A stretch of DNA of 64,000 nucleotides, from contig NC_088312.1 of NCBI RefSeq assembly GCF_910592395.1, positions 1,674,001 to 1,738,000 of the forward strand, given 5' to 3'. Shown one piece after another: positions 13,497 through 25,510 of this stretch. The notes beneath the pieces are model-generated. The model had not been told where the DNA came from. It ran no database searches and was given only the letters and a program-made list of their open reading frames with translations. The translations under genes were made by a program, and so were the position numbers. Source of the DNA: Lineus longissimus (lineage: Eukaryota; Nemertea; Pilidiophora; Heteronemertea; Lineidae). Position 1 is the first letter of the stretch. Each line of letters opens with the position of its first letter.

Positions 13497-14113
13497 GTTC
13501 ATACTCCGACGCACGACCGCCGGCGACCGACGCACGATCAAATTCTCGACGCCGACATCGTGGTGTTGATTCATACTTTCGCGTGCGACGGCGATGGCCA
13601 TCGGCGTCCGGACGCGCGTTCGGTCGGCGTGCGATATTAAAGAGTTCAACAAATTTGAACTCTCTGCGTCCGATCGCGGCGTCGTACCAATGAATGATCA
13701 CTTTTCTGGTCATGGGACCAAGGACTCATGTTTATGCATATTTTCAAAGGCGCCTAGTTCAAACTGGAAAGACGGGGAATGGGAATTGATTACGTCGTTT
13801 TACGCTTGAGCTTCCTCACATAACGAAGTTAAAATGTCGGACGCAGAAGAGCTACTAATATTTGAAGTAAAACGTTACATACATATCTCGTCGGTGGCGT
13901 TTCCTTCGCATCCTGTAGAGGACAGCCATTGCCTGGACATTTAAAATAAGCAGTGCGTCCTCCTCCTCCATTTTGACGTGGCAGAATGGTATAATCGCGT
14001 GAGCATTCATAGTCACGCGATACGATGCCTACAAAATCGTGCGATGGCATAGGCGACCGACGCAGGACGCTACGTTCGACGCCGGCGATGGTCGTGCGTC
14101 GGAGTATGAATCC
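13497..14113. mobile_element. Inverted-repeat MITE inserted in a satellite unit
   Basis: The left end TTCATACTCCGACGCACGAC is matched exactly by the reverse complement of the right end near 14080-14107. The outer few bases are similar but mismatched (AAAGCCTAG versus AAAGGTGGA). The interior is GC-rich and rich in CGACGC/GCGTCG motifs, unlike its surroundings. It has no transposase. The flanks join to rebuild a satellite unit (GTACAGTAA on the left, AGGCATTTCAATGG on the right), so it inserted after the satellite formed. The superfamily is undecided because the target duplication is ambiguous (TA or TWA). Confidence 0.7.
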
Positions 14114-14182
14114 ACCTTTAGGCATTTCAATGGCCATCAAGTACAGTGAGGAATTTCAATGACACCAGGCCATCACATACAG
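14114..14182 (+). repeat. 36-bp satellite units between two MITEs
   Basis: Two diverged units (GGCATTTCAATGGCCATCAA and GGAATTTCAATGACACCAGG) continue the satellite after the first MITE and break off at ACATACAG, where the TTAA-flanked element begins. Confidence 0.8.
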
Positions 14183-14517
14183 TTAAAGGGTAACTCGTGT
14201 CAAATTTCACCATATAATGTTTTAGCTGTTTTTGACAAATGACTATGTCACTTTCTCATAAATCAGTAAGGTTTTCAAATCGAAATGCACATTTTCTAGA
14301 AATTGATGGTTTAATCCCGTCAGGACGGCTCGCTTCGGTGCCGTTTTCGTTGATGACGTCACAACATGAACATTTTCACGGTCGCGGTGGTTTACATTCA
14401 GCGAGTTTATAATAAATCTAATCAAAAATGGAAAATTTGAGCTTTATATTTGTGATCAACAATTAAAAAAGGACATATTTCCGCAAAGTTGTAAATCACA
14501 TCATAGTATCACTTTAA
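14183..14517. mobile_element. TTAA-flanked MITE, piggyBac-like
   Basis: TTAA lies at 14183-14186 and again at 14514-14517. The ends are imperfect inverted repeats, TTAAAGGGTAACT versus TTAAAGTGATACT. Removing the element and one TTAA rebuilds a satellite unit (CATACAG joined to GCATTTCAATG). TTAA target duplication is the hallmark of piggyBac-type transposition. The element has no coding capacity. Confidence 0.65.
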
Positions 14518-14760
14518 GCATTTCAATGCCACTTGGCCATCAGATACGTTTGGCATTTCAATGCCACTTGGCCATCACATATACGTTAGGCACTTCAATG
14601 CCACTTGGCCATCACATATACGTTAGGCATTTCAATGCCACTTGGCCATCACATATACCTTAGGCATTTCAATGTTACTTGGCCATCACATGTAAGTTAG
14701 AAATAAGTAAGTAGGCAGTCGAGGGTGAAATTAATGTGGGGCATTTCAATGACACCATGT
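14518..14760 (+). repeat. 37-bp satellite subfamily
   Basis: About five units of a variant GGCATTTCAATGCCACTTGG, then CCATCACATATACGTTA, followed by a lone GGCATTTCAATGACACCATG at about 14738. This is the same family as the 36-bp array but a distinct, more uniform local variant. Confidence 0.85.
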
Positions 14761-15198
14761 GCATACTTTCAAAACTTTATGGTTACTCTTAAACTAAGGC
14801 TTTACATCATCACTATACTAGATGTAGCCAAGTTTCTTGAAGAATTGGTTATAGGCCTATTGATTTTATTTCATTTTGACAATTCCAAGGGATAATTAAC
14901 TTGGACAATGCGGGAGGGTTGGGTAACTTTCTTTTCATTCTTGTTTTCTTTGACTGACTGCAAGGACTTAGGATTCCTTTATGTTATATACCATAAAGAA
15001 AACAAGCAAATAAAATTATAAATCTACAAGGGTATTCTATTCGCATTTACTGGTGGTTCAGGAAAACAGAATGCACTTTATATACATAATAATGCCGCTG
15101 TTCAGTTATCATGCATGCAAATTTTCTGGAACTTGGTATTCATATCATTCGTATATCACCAATACAACGGCAAGGCGTTTAAGCTTCAAAATTCCTAC
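14761..15198. other. Non-coding stretch
   Basis: AT-rich unique sequence with no credible open frame. If the exon at 15199-15273 is real, this is the start of its first intron. Confidence 0.4.
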
Positions 15199-15273
15199 CT
15201 TAACAGTTTCCTCAAGAGAAGAGCAGACAGCTGGCATATGCTTTGGACTCTTTCCTTTTCCTTTAGCAGCCAT
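15199..15273 (-). CDS. Possible first coding exon of an unknown gene
   Basis: On the minus strand an ATG at 15273 opens 25 codons, beginning MAAKGKGKSP and ending SSLEETVK, and stops exactly at a GTAGGA splice donor in phase 0. The basic, lysine-rich start and clean donor look like a genuine N-terminal exon, and the orientation would make it divergent from E2F7/8. A TTTTTTGCAAG tract lies just upstream of the ATG and could be a 5'UTR acceptor. I do not recognise the protein and cannot find its next exon, which would lie toward lower coordinates, possibly beyond the satellite. Confidence 0.3.
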
Positions 15274-16560
15274 TCTTAAATCCTTGCAAAAAACAACAAT
15301 CGGAATCCAGTAAATGTACCTGAATTAATATCCAAATAAAAGGGCACATAGTATTTCCATCAAATGCAACTTAGAAACTATAAATCACATCAAAAAACTG
15401 TCCATACAGTCGAAGTTAGTTTCACAAAAGTGTTAATCTGGTATTCTTAGTATTGGATTTGAACCAAATATTTCAAAACACATGAACTTTGTTAACTAGA
15501 AACAAATCTATTCACGACAAATTCTTATGCACACCTGAAAATTTCCCTGAAGGTTGTTCTTGAATCATTGGTCGACTAACACATTGACAATGACATTGTT
15601 CCTAACTCTGGAAGTATCGAAATGATTAACAAAATACATTATTAAGAGATATCCTGATTAGTGAAATCCACCGATGGATAATAATAAGCTTTCAATATTG
15701 TACCGGTGAAAAAATCCTCTGCCTGGACGGAAAAATTATATACAATATCAAAAAAGCGATGTATGAAGGTCACATGTGTTCAAGCCACAGCGAATTCTCT
15801 TGCCGTATAAGTCCCTGCTGGATCGAGCTAGTCCAAACACCTGGTCCTTCAACGAAAGATTAGGTTTAATATAACTAACGACAAATATTCTATCCAACAC
15901 AGGCCAGAGGCTACCGTTTACAGCGTTTTAAAGTAGGGTCATTGCACCATCTTTCTTTGGAAAATGTCAGTACTTCCTTCAAAAACCATCATCACCTCCC
16001 TTAACACCTGCTGAAAATCTACATGTCCATCAAGCTAACAAGTGTTAACTTTGCATGCCACCATTCATTGCAAGAAAAATTTACTTCTCTGACATCTGGT
16101 GCCATTCTCTTGCAACTGAAACACGCTGTACGAGCGTATCCAGGAACTCCAATGTAAACACTTTATGGTTCCTAGAAATTAGTTACATCGAACTCTAGCA
16201 GGTGGCGTCAAGGTCCGGCTGGCCACGTTCTGCGCAACGTGCGTTTTTAGACATGTTAAACGGGTGGTTATATAACAAATTGTTAATATCTTCTACCATT
16301 TATTTCATAATCTTATGGTTGTACACAATAAAGAGATCGTATCTAACAAAAAGATTGGGGCAAATTGGTTTTGTTTCGGTTCAAATTGGAGGTGATTTCT
16401 AGGCACCAAAATAACCACGTTACAATTATAATTTTCACCTCCCGCCTGCTTACAACGTCATTAGTTTCCGAGATAACGTAATCGAAATCTGATGTAAACA
16501 CGGTTGGTGCTTCGTCATATCATTTTCGACGAACACTCTGCTCTAATTGGGCAAAATTTG
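15274..16560. other. Upstream region of E2F7/8, no gene seen
   Basis: AT-rich, with no supported exon on either strand. A short plus-strand frame near 16202-16402 has no recognisable features. Confidence 0.4.
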
Positions 16561-16596
16561 CTTGATTGATATTAATGTTTTGAACGTCGATCGTAG

Positions 16597-16655
16597 ATTG
16601 GCTGCAACTCTTGGAGGCGGGGCCCACTCTGTTACAACCGATATCTCGCGCCAAA
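16597..16655 (+). promoter_or_regulatory. Probable E2F7/8 promoter: CCAAT box, GC box, E2F site
   Basis: Within 60 bp lie an inverted CCAAT box (ATTGG, 16597-16601), an Sp1-type GC box (GGCGGGGCC, 16616-16624) and GCGCCAAA (16648-16655), which on the minus strand is TTTGGCGC, a perfect match to the E2F consensus TTTSSCGC. A TTTGAA at 16578-16583 resembles a CHR element, but this is weak. NF-Y, Sp1 and E2F sites together are typical of cell-cycle promoters. E2F7 and E2F8 are known to be E2F targets in vertebrates, so feedback control is likely. The start site itself is not visible. Confidence 0.6.
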
Positions 16656-17523
16656 TTTGTCTGTTGTTGCCGCGACGGAAGAAAGTGCGTTTAACGCCCA
16701 AACGTTGTCAAATTTGTCGATTTCTTCAAGACAAGAGTCAATATCATTGCCCATTAGCGTTAACCTATGTTTAATTTAGATTTGGGATAGGTAAATTTAC
16801 GAAAATTTATATTTTTTCGCTGCAAAAATGGGTTGTCTGTAGAGTTAAAGAACTTTTTTCGTTGCATCACCTCGCACACACAGAGCACTACGTACATTAT
16901 GTACACACGTCCACACACGGAATACACACCCTGGCCTAAGGCACAATCACACACACTCTCACAACACTTTGTCGACGCAAAACAATACTAGGCCTAGTAG
17001 GCTCTTTATCTGTGATAACAGCAGTGGTAGGCCTACACAGTACAGCCAAACAATGTAGAAGACCATCTTATTTGTGTTTTCTTGCACTAGAAAGTAGAGT
17101 ATACTGCAGTCTGCGGTGCGTCTGCTGACATATTTTGCTTACCGCATAGACATCACATAGTTGAGTTTGTTACCGCGTTGTAGAGGTTGGGCCAGCCTGG
17201 TACTGGTAGGCCCAGTTGGCCTTTGTAAATTGTTTTGTGGCCGTCGGTGGATGTGTTTGATAATGATAAGATTTCAATCTTTCCACTCCAGTTCCCTCGT
17301 CAGGCGGGACTGGGAGTGGGAGTCGTCCTTAGCCTCCGTAAGGGTAGCTATGGAAAGACGCCTGGAAAAACGTCAACAAAATTCTTTCTATCCGCGGCCG
17401 ATAAAGATTGGAGTGCTCTTCCAGCTGTACACATCTGGCTGATGATATAGAGATACCATACCACGAAGACCGAGTGTATTTTAAGTGTCTCTGACTCAAC
17501 TGCTTTTATTTCTTTACACACAG
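16656..17523 (+). other. Likely 5'UTR and first intron of E2F7/8
   Basis: The coding exon has a splice acceptor (TTTACACACAG) ending at 17523, so at least one non-coding exon lies upstream. A GATAG|GTAAAT donor after 16790 is a candidate end for it. The exact 5' structure cannot be settled from sequence alone. Confidence 0.35.
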
Positions 17524-17538
17524 GCTTGCTTCACCAAA

Positions 17539-20500
17539 ATGTCCTTCCTGCCTCTTGACTTCACATTGGCCAATCTCAATGACGGTTCCGACTGTGATAT
17601 GGATGTCCTCGACTCAATGGAGAATGACTTGCCCATCTTCAGCCAGGAAAGTGACCCAGAGGACTTCATGTCATCACATGAGGAAATCAGCCAATCTCCC
17701 TTCCTTACTGATGAATCAATGGACCTCTGTGATGGAGGAATCTCAATTCCAGATTGTCCGTTACAAGCTATTGACCCTTCGCCAAATAGGAGTCCATTCG
17801 TCAATCCAGCCTACTCAAACAAGGACAATATTGATGTTCTGATGTCCCCAATCACACCTACAAAGCCATCAGACCTCGCCATTGATCCCTTGACACCCAC
17901 CGCTAATTTAAAAGTCCTAATAAGTGCAGCAAGTCCGGAGATCAGAAACAGGGACAACAAAAAGAAAGAACTTTTCCTACAAGAAGCTTTCGAGACTGCA
18001 TCCACTTTCACAGAGACAGAGGAATGGCAGGAGAATAACCCATACAAAGTCGAGGTTGAACTTGGGGGAACAAAATGTGACCCACCAACCAGCAGAAAGG
18101 AAAAATCTCTTGGCTTGCTGTGTTTGAAGTAGGTATAATTTCAGACATGTTTCCCTATGGCTTGAGAAATCACAGCAGCTATATTTGATTAATCTTGTTT
18201 CCAAACCATCATAATGTTTACAATACACTCAACTGTATTGTGGATAAGGCAAGATTTGTTGCACTTGATTGATTTCCTGCAAAGAGAGGCTCACTTGTCC
18301 TCTAAGCCAATTCTAAACGTAATCATCCATAAACACAAGGATCAACTACCTGTGGAAAAGACAATGCTTCTTAATTGTAATGAAATCCCAGATGCTGTTC
18401 CTGTTCTAAACAATTGATTGTTTGTTTGACCCATTTACTGCTTCAAGGAAGCACCTGTGACCAAGTGTTGCTGTGGTGAGTGGACCCATACAGATTAGTT
18501 GTGGCTTGCTAACTTTAATTGTACTCAATATAGTGTCCCTCCCCCCCCCCCCCCCTAGGTGTTAATGGCACCATCAGACATGCATTCATGATTACCTCAG
18601 TTTATCATTTCTCAGAGGTTAGCAATTTGGCCTGTAATTTACATGTAAGGCAAGGTTAAGGAACTGTACCGATAATTTCTATGATGTTCTATCTTTCAGG
18701 TTTTTGGACTTGTTCCCAGAGTATCCAAGCCCAAGTGGTGACAATATAGAGCTGAGTCTAGATGAAGTTGCAAAAGATCTTGGTACGTTAATCCACTGGC
18801 AAATTATATAATATATAATAATTAATAATAATAATAATATTTAATAATATAATATATTATATACACTGGCAAATTATATATAAACTGGTAATTTCTCTTT
18901 TAACAAGTGTGGCATGTTTGACAGACTTCCTCTACTCTAAAGAGCATTAAAAACTGATGTGGTACTATAATGTCCTACCCTAGAATTGTCTCATAGGGGC
19001 CTGTGGGTTCAACATCAGGGCCAGACTGAAAAGTGGTCAGCTGCTCCCCATTTTCATAATTTGAATGAATATTTTTTTATAATGACCTTTTACATGTTTT
19101 CTCTTTGCAGGTGTTGAAAGAAGGAGAATCTATGATATTGTCAATGTGTTGGAAAGTGTGGAACTTGTCAGTCGTATTGCCAAGAACAAGTACGCCTGGC
19201 ATGGGAAACGAAAGTTGCCTCACACTCTTGCCAGACTGAAGGTAAGCTCTAGTGCCCCGGGCACTATCTTAAAAATGGCAATGCAAAGCAAGAGGAAACC
19301 CCAGCGAACACCAAGTTGTTGTCGAAACTGGAAATAAATTGATAATTTGTTCTTTTCAGGCCCTAGGTGAAGCGGAGGGTTATGCCGATAAAATCAAGGG
19401 AATAAAGGATTTCGAATTTGCCAATGACATGAATGATTTTGATAAAATTGAAAAGAAATTGTTGCAAACCAGGACAAATAGAAAGCCGCTCTCGTCTTTG
19501 GACAACTTGGGCAATGCTCAGTCTTGTGATGACCCCAACACACAGTCTTGTATGGCACTTTTGGCTGCGAAAGGTGAGGCATTGTTGATTTGATATTTAC
19601 TGTCAATATTTACGACAAGTAAGATTTAAGAAGTCCAGAGTAATACTGACAAGTTTGCGTACTTACTTAAATCTCTCCAGACATTTCTTGTGGCTGACCC
19701 TTTACCGAATGAACAGACAAAATAACTATTCTGGATGACGGATCTTCGATATTCTGGACCCTTCATCATGGTCAGATTATTATTATCGGTGGACTCTAAT
19801 GTTGTTTTAAAACTCTCTACTTATTGACAAAACTGTCTCTGACTCCTCTTGTTTTTGCAGCCATGTTGAGGAAAGACAAGTCTCTGGGAATAATGAGCCA
19901 GAAGTTTCTGATGCTGTTCTTAGTCTCGCAGCCAAGAGTTGTCAATCTGGACCTTGCTGCTAAGATCTTGATAGGTGATCCAAACATCGACAAGACAGAG
20001 AATTCAAAATTCAAGAGTAAGCTCTCAAGACTTGATGACTAAATGTTAAAACACCTCGTCATACAAACTAAAGGCTGTTTGCTACATGCAGCTCACAAGC
20101 AGCTCACAAGCAGTTGCATCCTGATAAGTCTAAAACCCAGTGTCACTTGAGCGTGAAGGCTGTTGAGAGAGGTGAAAAACCTGATCCATCTTGCACTAAC
20201 ATGTAATCTCTTTGTCGTACAACGAATTGAAATGTCATGGCACTTTCTTGTTGACGGTGGGTGCTATGACAAATCTGAGGCAAAAACAAAGTTGAAAATG
20301 AACCATCTTAAAAACAATCTTTACAAGTAATGATTTCATTGCTCTTTCAGCCAAAATCCGAAGACTATATGACATTGCCAACATCCTGACAAGCCTCAAC
20401 TTAATTCAGAAAGTACATGTGAATGATCTGCGAGGGAGGAAGCCTGCTTTTAAATACATTGGACCGACTATGGAGGATGTGCAAGAAACTACAGGTAAGT

Positions 20501-23383
20501 TCAAAAGAAGTCCATCAGTTCCTCAATCCTGCATGGTGGAGGGTCCTATCATAGTTTTCTCAGAAAAAGTAAGACATTTAGTTCAGATATTCAATCCACT
20601 AGCCTTTACTTCATCACCAATGTTGGAAGCCAGTGCAAATTGAAATGACCGATGTGTCTATGAAGATCTCAGCTAAGAATCAAAAGGAAACATGTTCCTC
20701 TTCCAGCTTGCTCCGCTGGTGGCCCTCACAGACAGAGCACGAAACATTCCATGTTGGATGGTGTCCAAAATCGAAATGGTGATTCAAAGGATGACACTAG
20801 GGCTACCACTGAAGTGGTGTTGAAGACAGGTAAGTGCATTGCACATTGCAAATGTTCTACCTGTTTGATATGAGTAAAACACTTGAGCTTTGAATATTTG
20901 CTGGTTAGCTGGTTCAACCTTTGAAAGAAACTTCAAGACTTGGGTCCAGGAGTACAATTGACTGTTTGAAGCACATTTGTGTCTCTTCCTTTGCAGCAGA
21001 TGGCATTAGCTGGCCGAGCATGAAGTCCAAACAAGTAGCTCTAACATTCAATGTTTGGAGTGTGATAGGACTTGGGGTGACTGTTACATTACACAATATA
21101 ACCATCTATTGACTGTAAAAGTGTTCATTATAACCACTATGAGGTTCCACTGTATTTGCGCAGCAAATCTTCTTGACCTAAACACAATCTAATAAATGAT
21201 ATACTTGCATTTTCAGAAAAACGAGTTGGTGCCCTAAAGCAAGAAGCGAGACAATCAAATGGCAAGAAATGCTTCAGTCGTCATGGCTCCTTTGATCTCA
21301 TCTGTCAAGCTGCAGAGGAGGAGAGGACCAAACTGTATTCCTCTCTGCCACCCAGTCCTGTACCATCACAGTCAGGTAGGTTCCTTCATCAAGTGGTTGT
21401 GGATCTTCTTCTGAACTGGCAGTGGTTTCTATTTCTACTTGATATTGGCTCCTCACAGTCCTCACCTTTGTCCCTATGTCAGGGCTGGGTAACTATTCCT
21501 GACAGAGGGTGTAATGTTTTGACTAGAAATCGGCGCAGGCAGAGCAGAAAAGGTCAGTATCTGAAAAAGGCAGGGCTTTGCAAGAAAACTGAATTCAGCT
21601 TGTTTGTTGGTGTTGTAATACTTAGTTCCTATTTTCAGAAGACAATCCACAGGAGCATCCTACCAATCAAGCTCCCCCAGTACAAGTAGTTCACACGATA
21701 ATGCCTCCCGCTTCCGAGAAGAAACCAACAACATTCCTCGTCATCAGGTCCGACCAAGTGAAGCAAGCAAACACCATGAAAAAGTCAGGACAGGATCTGA
21801 TTTTGAAGATAGCCAATCCTTCAGGTGCTACTGCTAAACAACCTACTGTGGTGTCACTCACTAAAGATCAAATCAATGCTGTGCTAAACTCTTTGAATGT
21901 TAACACACCCTGCAGTAGTACTGGATCGAGATATGTTGATGCTTCCACCCAGTTCTCCCCTCAGCCGACGACATTAATGCCCGCATTGAGCCAGCCAATT
22001 CAGACTGCTACCGTTGGTGCAGTCCCAACACATGTTGAATCTGTTAAGAGAACCTTGGCGGTTGAGTACCAAGATGATAGTCCACTTGAACTTTGTACAA
22101 AGAAAGCGAGAGTAGAAACGCCTGTGACAGAAAATGTTGTCATTGAGGCTGTCACATCTCCGACAGTTTTAGTTCGAATTCCTGATGTCGAGATTTCCTG
22201 TTCAGGTGATAATGTTCTGGTGGGAAAATCATTTCTGAAAGAGGAAGTCAGTAATCCTCATTCTGAAGAAGAGATGCCCATCACAGTCTCTCCAGTTACA
22301 GTTTCACCTGATCTTGATGTTGTCTCAGATGCAGTTCCGGAAGCCCCTGTATCTGTGTCGAATGAAGATGTTGCAGTCCATAGGGCCATTTTGAGAATAT
22401 CTCCCGAGTTCACAGACAGCTCCAACTCGCAAGATGCAGAAGTGGCGAGAATCAATATGCCGGTATTAGAACGAGCCAAACTGATTAGCAAAGGTCGTCC
22501 ATCTCCTTTGCGCGTGCTTCACCTTGAGCCAGAGTTCTGTGCCTCTCCATCCATGCCGCAGCTCCCTCGCTTGCCAAGTAACAGTCCATCACCACAGTTA
22601 CCACATCGAGTCACTGAAAAAGATCTTGATCTTGCTTCTCCTTTGCGCGTGCCACCAAAGATCAAGGAAGAATCCCCTGCAGTGAACGAATCATACAATT
22701 TCCCTGTGATATCCGAAGAGACACAAGCAGAAATAGAAGGACCCAAAGTGACAATCCCAGCCATACCAAGGAGCTTCTACAATGACATTGTTATGCCACA
22801 GCCACTGAGTCCATCAAACTTCTCAATGAGCCCAAGGGAAGGTCAAAGCAACTCGGTCTTTAGTTTTGGATCATCTGCTGTGAATACTCCTGACTTCGAG
22901 ATGCAAAAGCTGGCCCAGTCGAGCAGACCATCGCCTGCCATCATGGAGGAGCGCAGCACCCTCGTTGCACCTGGTTTAGCTCAAGTTCCTCCCATGTTTC
23001 CTTTCATCACCATGACCCCTAAGACCATCTTGCCGTCGACAATCCAACACCAGTATTCAACTCCAATACAGAACTTGGCACTGGCTAACTCAATGAAGAT
23101 GACTTTCCATAGTAACATCACCAATGCAATGACTCCTACCCAGTCCATTGGAACACCCCTTGCTTTCACCCCTATCACATCCATTGCTACTCCTGGTACT
23201 TTCTTCCGCAGCACCCCGGGCGCTATGTTCCCTATGCACATGAAGGTGACTCCCTCAGAGATGCTCTCTGATGGTATTTCTGCCACTTTGGTTCCTGGTG
23301 GTGGGTACATGTTGCCCTTCAAGAAGGAGTTCATACCGGTCAGAAAGCTTTCCATGCCTCCAAAGGATAACTCTATGTCTTGA
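17539..23383 (+). CDS. E2F7/8: Atypical E2F transcription factor, E2F7/8 type
   Basis: Nine coding exons: 17539-18128, 18700-18782, 19111-19241, 19360-19573, 19861-20016, 20351-20494, 20707-20829, 21217-21375 and 21639-23383. They total 3345 nt (1114 residues plus stop), and every junction keeps frame at GT/AG. The first DNA-binding winged helix spans about residues 186-262 ([22 protein letters not shown]). The second spans about 343-432 ([35 protein letters not shown]). Two tandem DNA-binding domains without a DP-dimerisation domain define the E2F7/8 class, which represses E2F target genes in S/G2. Residues 440-1114 are Ser/Pro-rich and low in complexity, longer than in vertebrate E2F7/8 (about 870-910 residues in total). 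The start ATG at 17539 lies 15 nt inside the exon. Exon borders are inferred from splice signals and frame, not from transcripts. Confidence 0.95.
18541..18555. repeat. Poly-C run in E2F7/8 intron
   Basis: Fifteen consecutive C residues in the intron after the first coding exon. Confidence 0.95.
18803..18870. repeat. AT-rich simple repeat in E2F7/8 intron
   Basis: Runs of TATAATA and AATAATAAT type follow the second coding exon. A copy of ACTGGCAAATTATATA occurs on both sides, suggesting a local duplication. Confidence 0.8.
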
Positions 23384-25104
23384 TTCAATTTCTACCTTAG
23401 ATCGTCTCAAAACTGTTGGTTTTGTTGTTTATGATGCCAGCAGCTCTCACTGTAACCATAACAGCTTTCATGGATAAAACACGTGAGTTATCCCGCTATA
23501 AATTTGGTGAGATGTGCTTAGAAATAGATTTTGCATAAAGCCTTGCTGCATTTTGCATTATTGAATTGGAAAATGGAGCGACAAGAAATTGTTGTCTCAT
23601 AAAGCTGTTACGTCTTCAACACTATTTCCCTTCTCTGTTTTAGTGTTAAATTATGTTACATTGAGCTTACATTTTATGTGTAGTCAATGAAAGTTGTGTT
23701 CTGTTATGACAACAGACTGCCAATCTTATTTTCTTAACTTAGTTTATGTTCTCCTACTGAAAGTGGTAGATGCTTTCTGCCAAATTCATAGTTTGAAATG
23801 TGTGGGCAATTTGTTATGTTTTGATAGAATTCTCCTGCTTTGTTTTATCGTAGTCTAAAGATTCGGATTGTCTTTTCTTGAAATGCTTTTATATGTGAAA
23901 GGCTTTTTCAACGGAAGAGTGGTTGTTGCCTCTGAACTTAAGTCGTTGTTAGATTATTTTAGAACAGGGTTCGATAGTTTGATAGAGATTGTTGTTATCG
24001 CACAAACATCACATTGTGTAGTGGGCTCCTGATATTTGTGAAAACCATCACTGTTAACTGGGTAATGTTCACAGCCGTTTTGTTTTCATACTTTGGGAGG
24101 CGAACACGAACATTGAACTTGCTAAAATGTCAACTCTGATGCAGTATTTCAACATTCAATTGTGGCGGCAAACGTGGAATTTAATCTACTTCAGATAAAA
24201 ATGAGCAATTTGCTAACTTGTGGTTTCGCGGACATTACCCAGGTGACTGTCTTATGGCTTGGGCTTGTGCTGTAAACTTTTATAGTCAACATTTTCAGTT
24301 AGTGTGAAGACCATGGTCTCGTCAATCAGTTAGTATGAAAACTATCAAATTTGAAATTCATGCAAGATGGTACATGTACATGTATTATGGTCTTTTCATT
24401 ATACTTTAATCACGTTAGGTGTATTGCTTTTAATTTATTCCACACGCATTTATATTATATTCCACAAGCATTTATATCGCACTTATAGTATTATCGACTA
24501 GGTTCTTAGATTTATAGCTCCAGAGGGTTGATCCATTATGGGTGCAGGGATGGATCTGGCTTAGCACTGACCTCTTCTTCTGTGTTAAAAATTGGGCTAA
24601 AATTGGCCCGAATTTAATAGTTAATGGCCAAGCCAAAAACCGGAGGGTCATTTATATTTTCCAATATGATTAGTATGTACTTATGAAACTGCTAAGCTCT
24701 GTCCCTGGCTCCCTCTGGAAATGTTAAGTTTGGAAAGGAAAGCCGAAATGATTGGACCAGTGTTCCCCTAAATCACTTGCTCTGCTATCTCAAATTCTAT
24801 ATTAGCAGCTATCCATCTTTTGTCAAGAAAAGAGAAAAAGGTCTCCAACTCTGGCTTGTTCGTGATCAGGCAAAACAGCTACAGGTTGTCTCGGATTTAC
24901 TAGTGTTTACCAAAGATTTATGGTGTTTTGAAACATTGTGTTGATGAAATGAATCAGATATGATATTGTTAGCTTCTGTTCGATTGTTTTTAATCACTGT
25001 GTAGAACAATGATATTATCTCCCGGTATGTGTAATCTTTCAATCATCCAATGTATCATTGTGGTATTTCTGGTAACGTAGGTGATGTAGAAGATGCTAAA
25101 TAAA
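23384..25104 (+). other. E2F7/8 3'UTR with poly(A) signal
   Basis: About 1.7 kb of unique AT-rich sequence follows the stop. An AATAAA lies at 25099-25104, about 45 bp before the repeat mosaic begins. Inside, near 24519-24720, a TCCAGAGGG/CCCTCTGGA inverted pair about 200 bp apart may mark an old small insertion. The signal position is sequence-based; earlier cleavage sites are possible. Confidence 0.6.
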
Positions 25105-25148
25105 GTGTACTTGTAAATATCAATATTCTCGTCGTATACTTGACTCAA

Positions 25149-25210
25149 GTTATGACAAATATATTAAAAAAACTCTTACATTAGAATATTAATTAGTGTA
25201 AGAGGTATCT
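25149..25210 (+). repeat. Module A (truncated copy 1)
   Basis: The first 62 bp of a block that recurs at 27112, 33085 and 38362 (TTATGACAAATATATTAAAA at the start). Here it is cut at GGTATCTA and joined to the reverse-transcriptase-like fragment at a CTAGTCC that also occurs inside that fragment, suggesting deletion by microhomology. Confidence 0.85.
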
Positions 25211-25358
25211 AGTCCCCACGGGCCCGGCTATAAAACACCGGCACCCCGACATGCTCGTCTTCTATGAGAAGGAAAAGGAGCTCCTATTCATCAAGATAGC
25301 TGTCAGCTCAGACAGACACGTCCTAGCATGTGCGGAGGAGAAACGATCGAAGTACTGT
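25211..25358 (+). pseudogene. Retrotransposon C-terminal fragment, copy 1
   Basis: The plus frame reads KHRHPDMLVFYEKEKE, then IAVSSDRHVL and EEKRSKY. The pattern PD-hydrophobic run, then AV.SD..V, then EK..KY resembles the C-terminal end common in invertebrate non-LTR retrotransposon reverse transcriptase polyproteins. It stops where the 68-bp satellite begins, as in the copies at 37761 and 38726. It is short, isolated and non-functional. The family assignment is by pattern only. Confidence 0.55.
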
Positions 25359-25510
25359 GGCTGTGACTATCTCATCTCTCTCATCATGTTGTCAACAAGG
25401 TGGAGCAGCCAGAACTAATTCGGCCTGGCTATGTTCATCTCTCTCATCATGCTGTCAACACAGTGGGGCAGCCAGGACTGATTCGGCCTGGCTGTGACTT
25501 CCTCATCTCA
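25359..25510 (+). repeat. 68-bp satellite, two units
   Basis: Two units of GGAGCAGCCAGGACTGATTC, GGCCTGGCTGTGACTNCCTC, ATCTCTCTCATCATGTTGTC type, directly after the retrotransposon fragment and directly before duplicated block E. Confidence 0.9.

Noticed and set aside
13348-13713. Overlapping open frames on both strands
   Set aside because: They cross the satellite/MITE boundary; the Arg-rich peptide is the GC-rich MITE end read as protein.
21000-21105. Extra E2F7/8 exon after the TTTGCAG near 20995
   Set aside because: The nine-exon model keeps frame without it, and the peptide has no family match.
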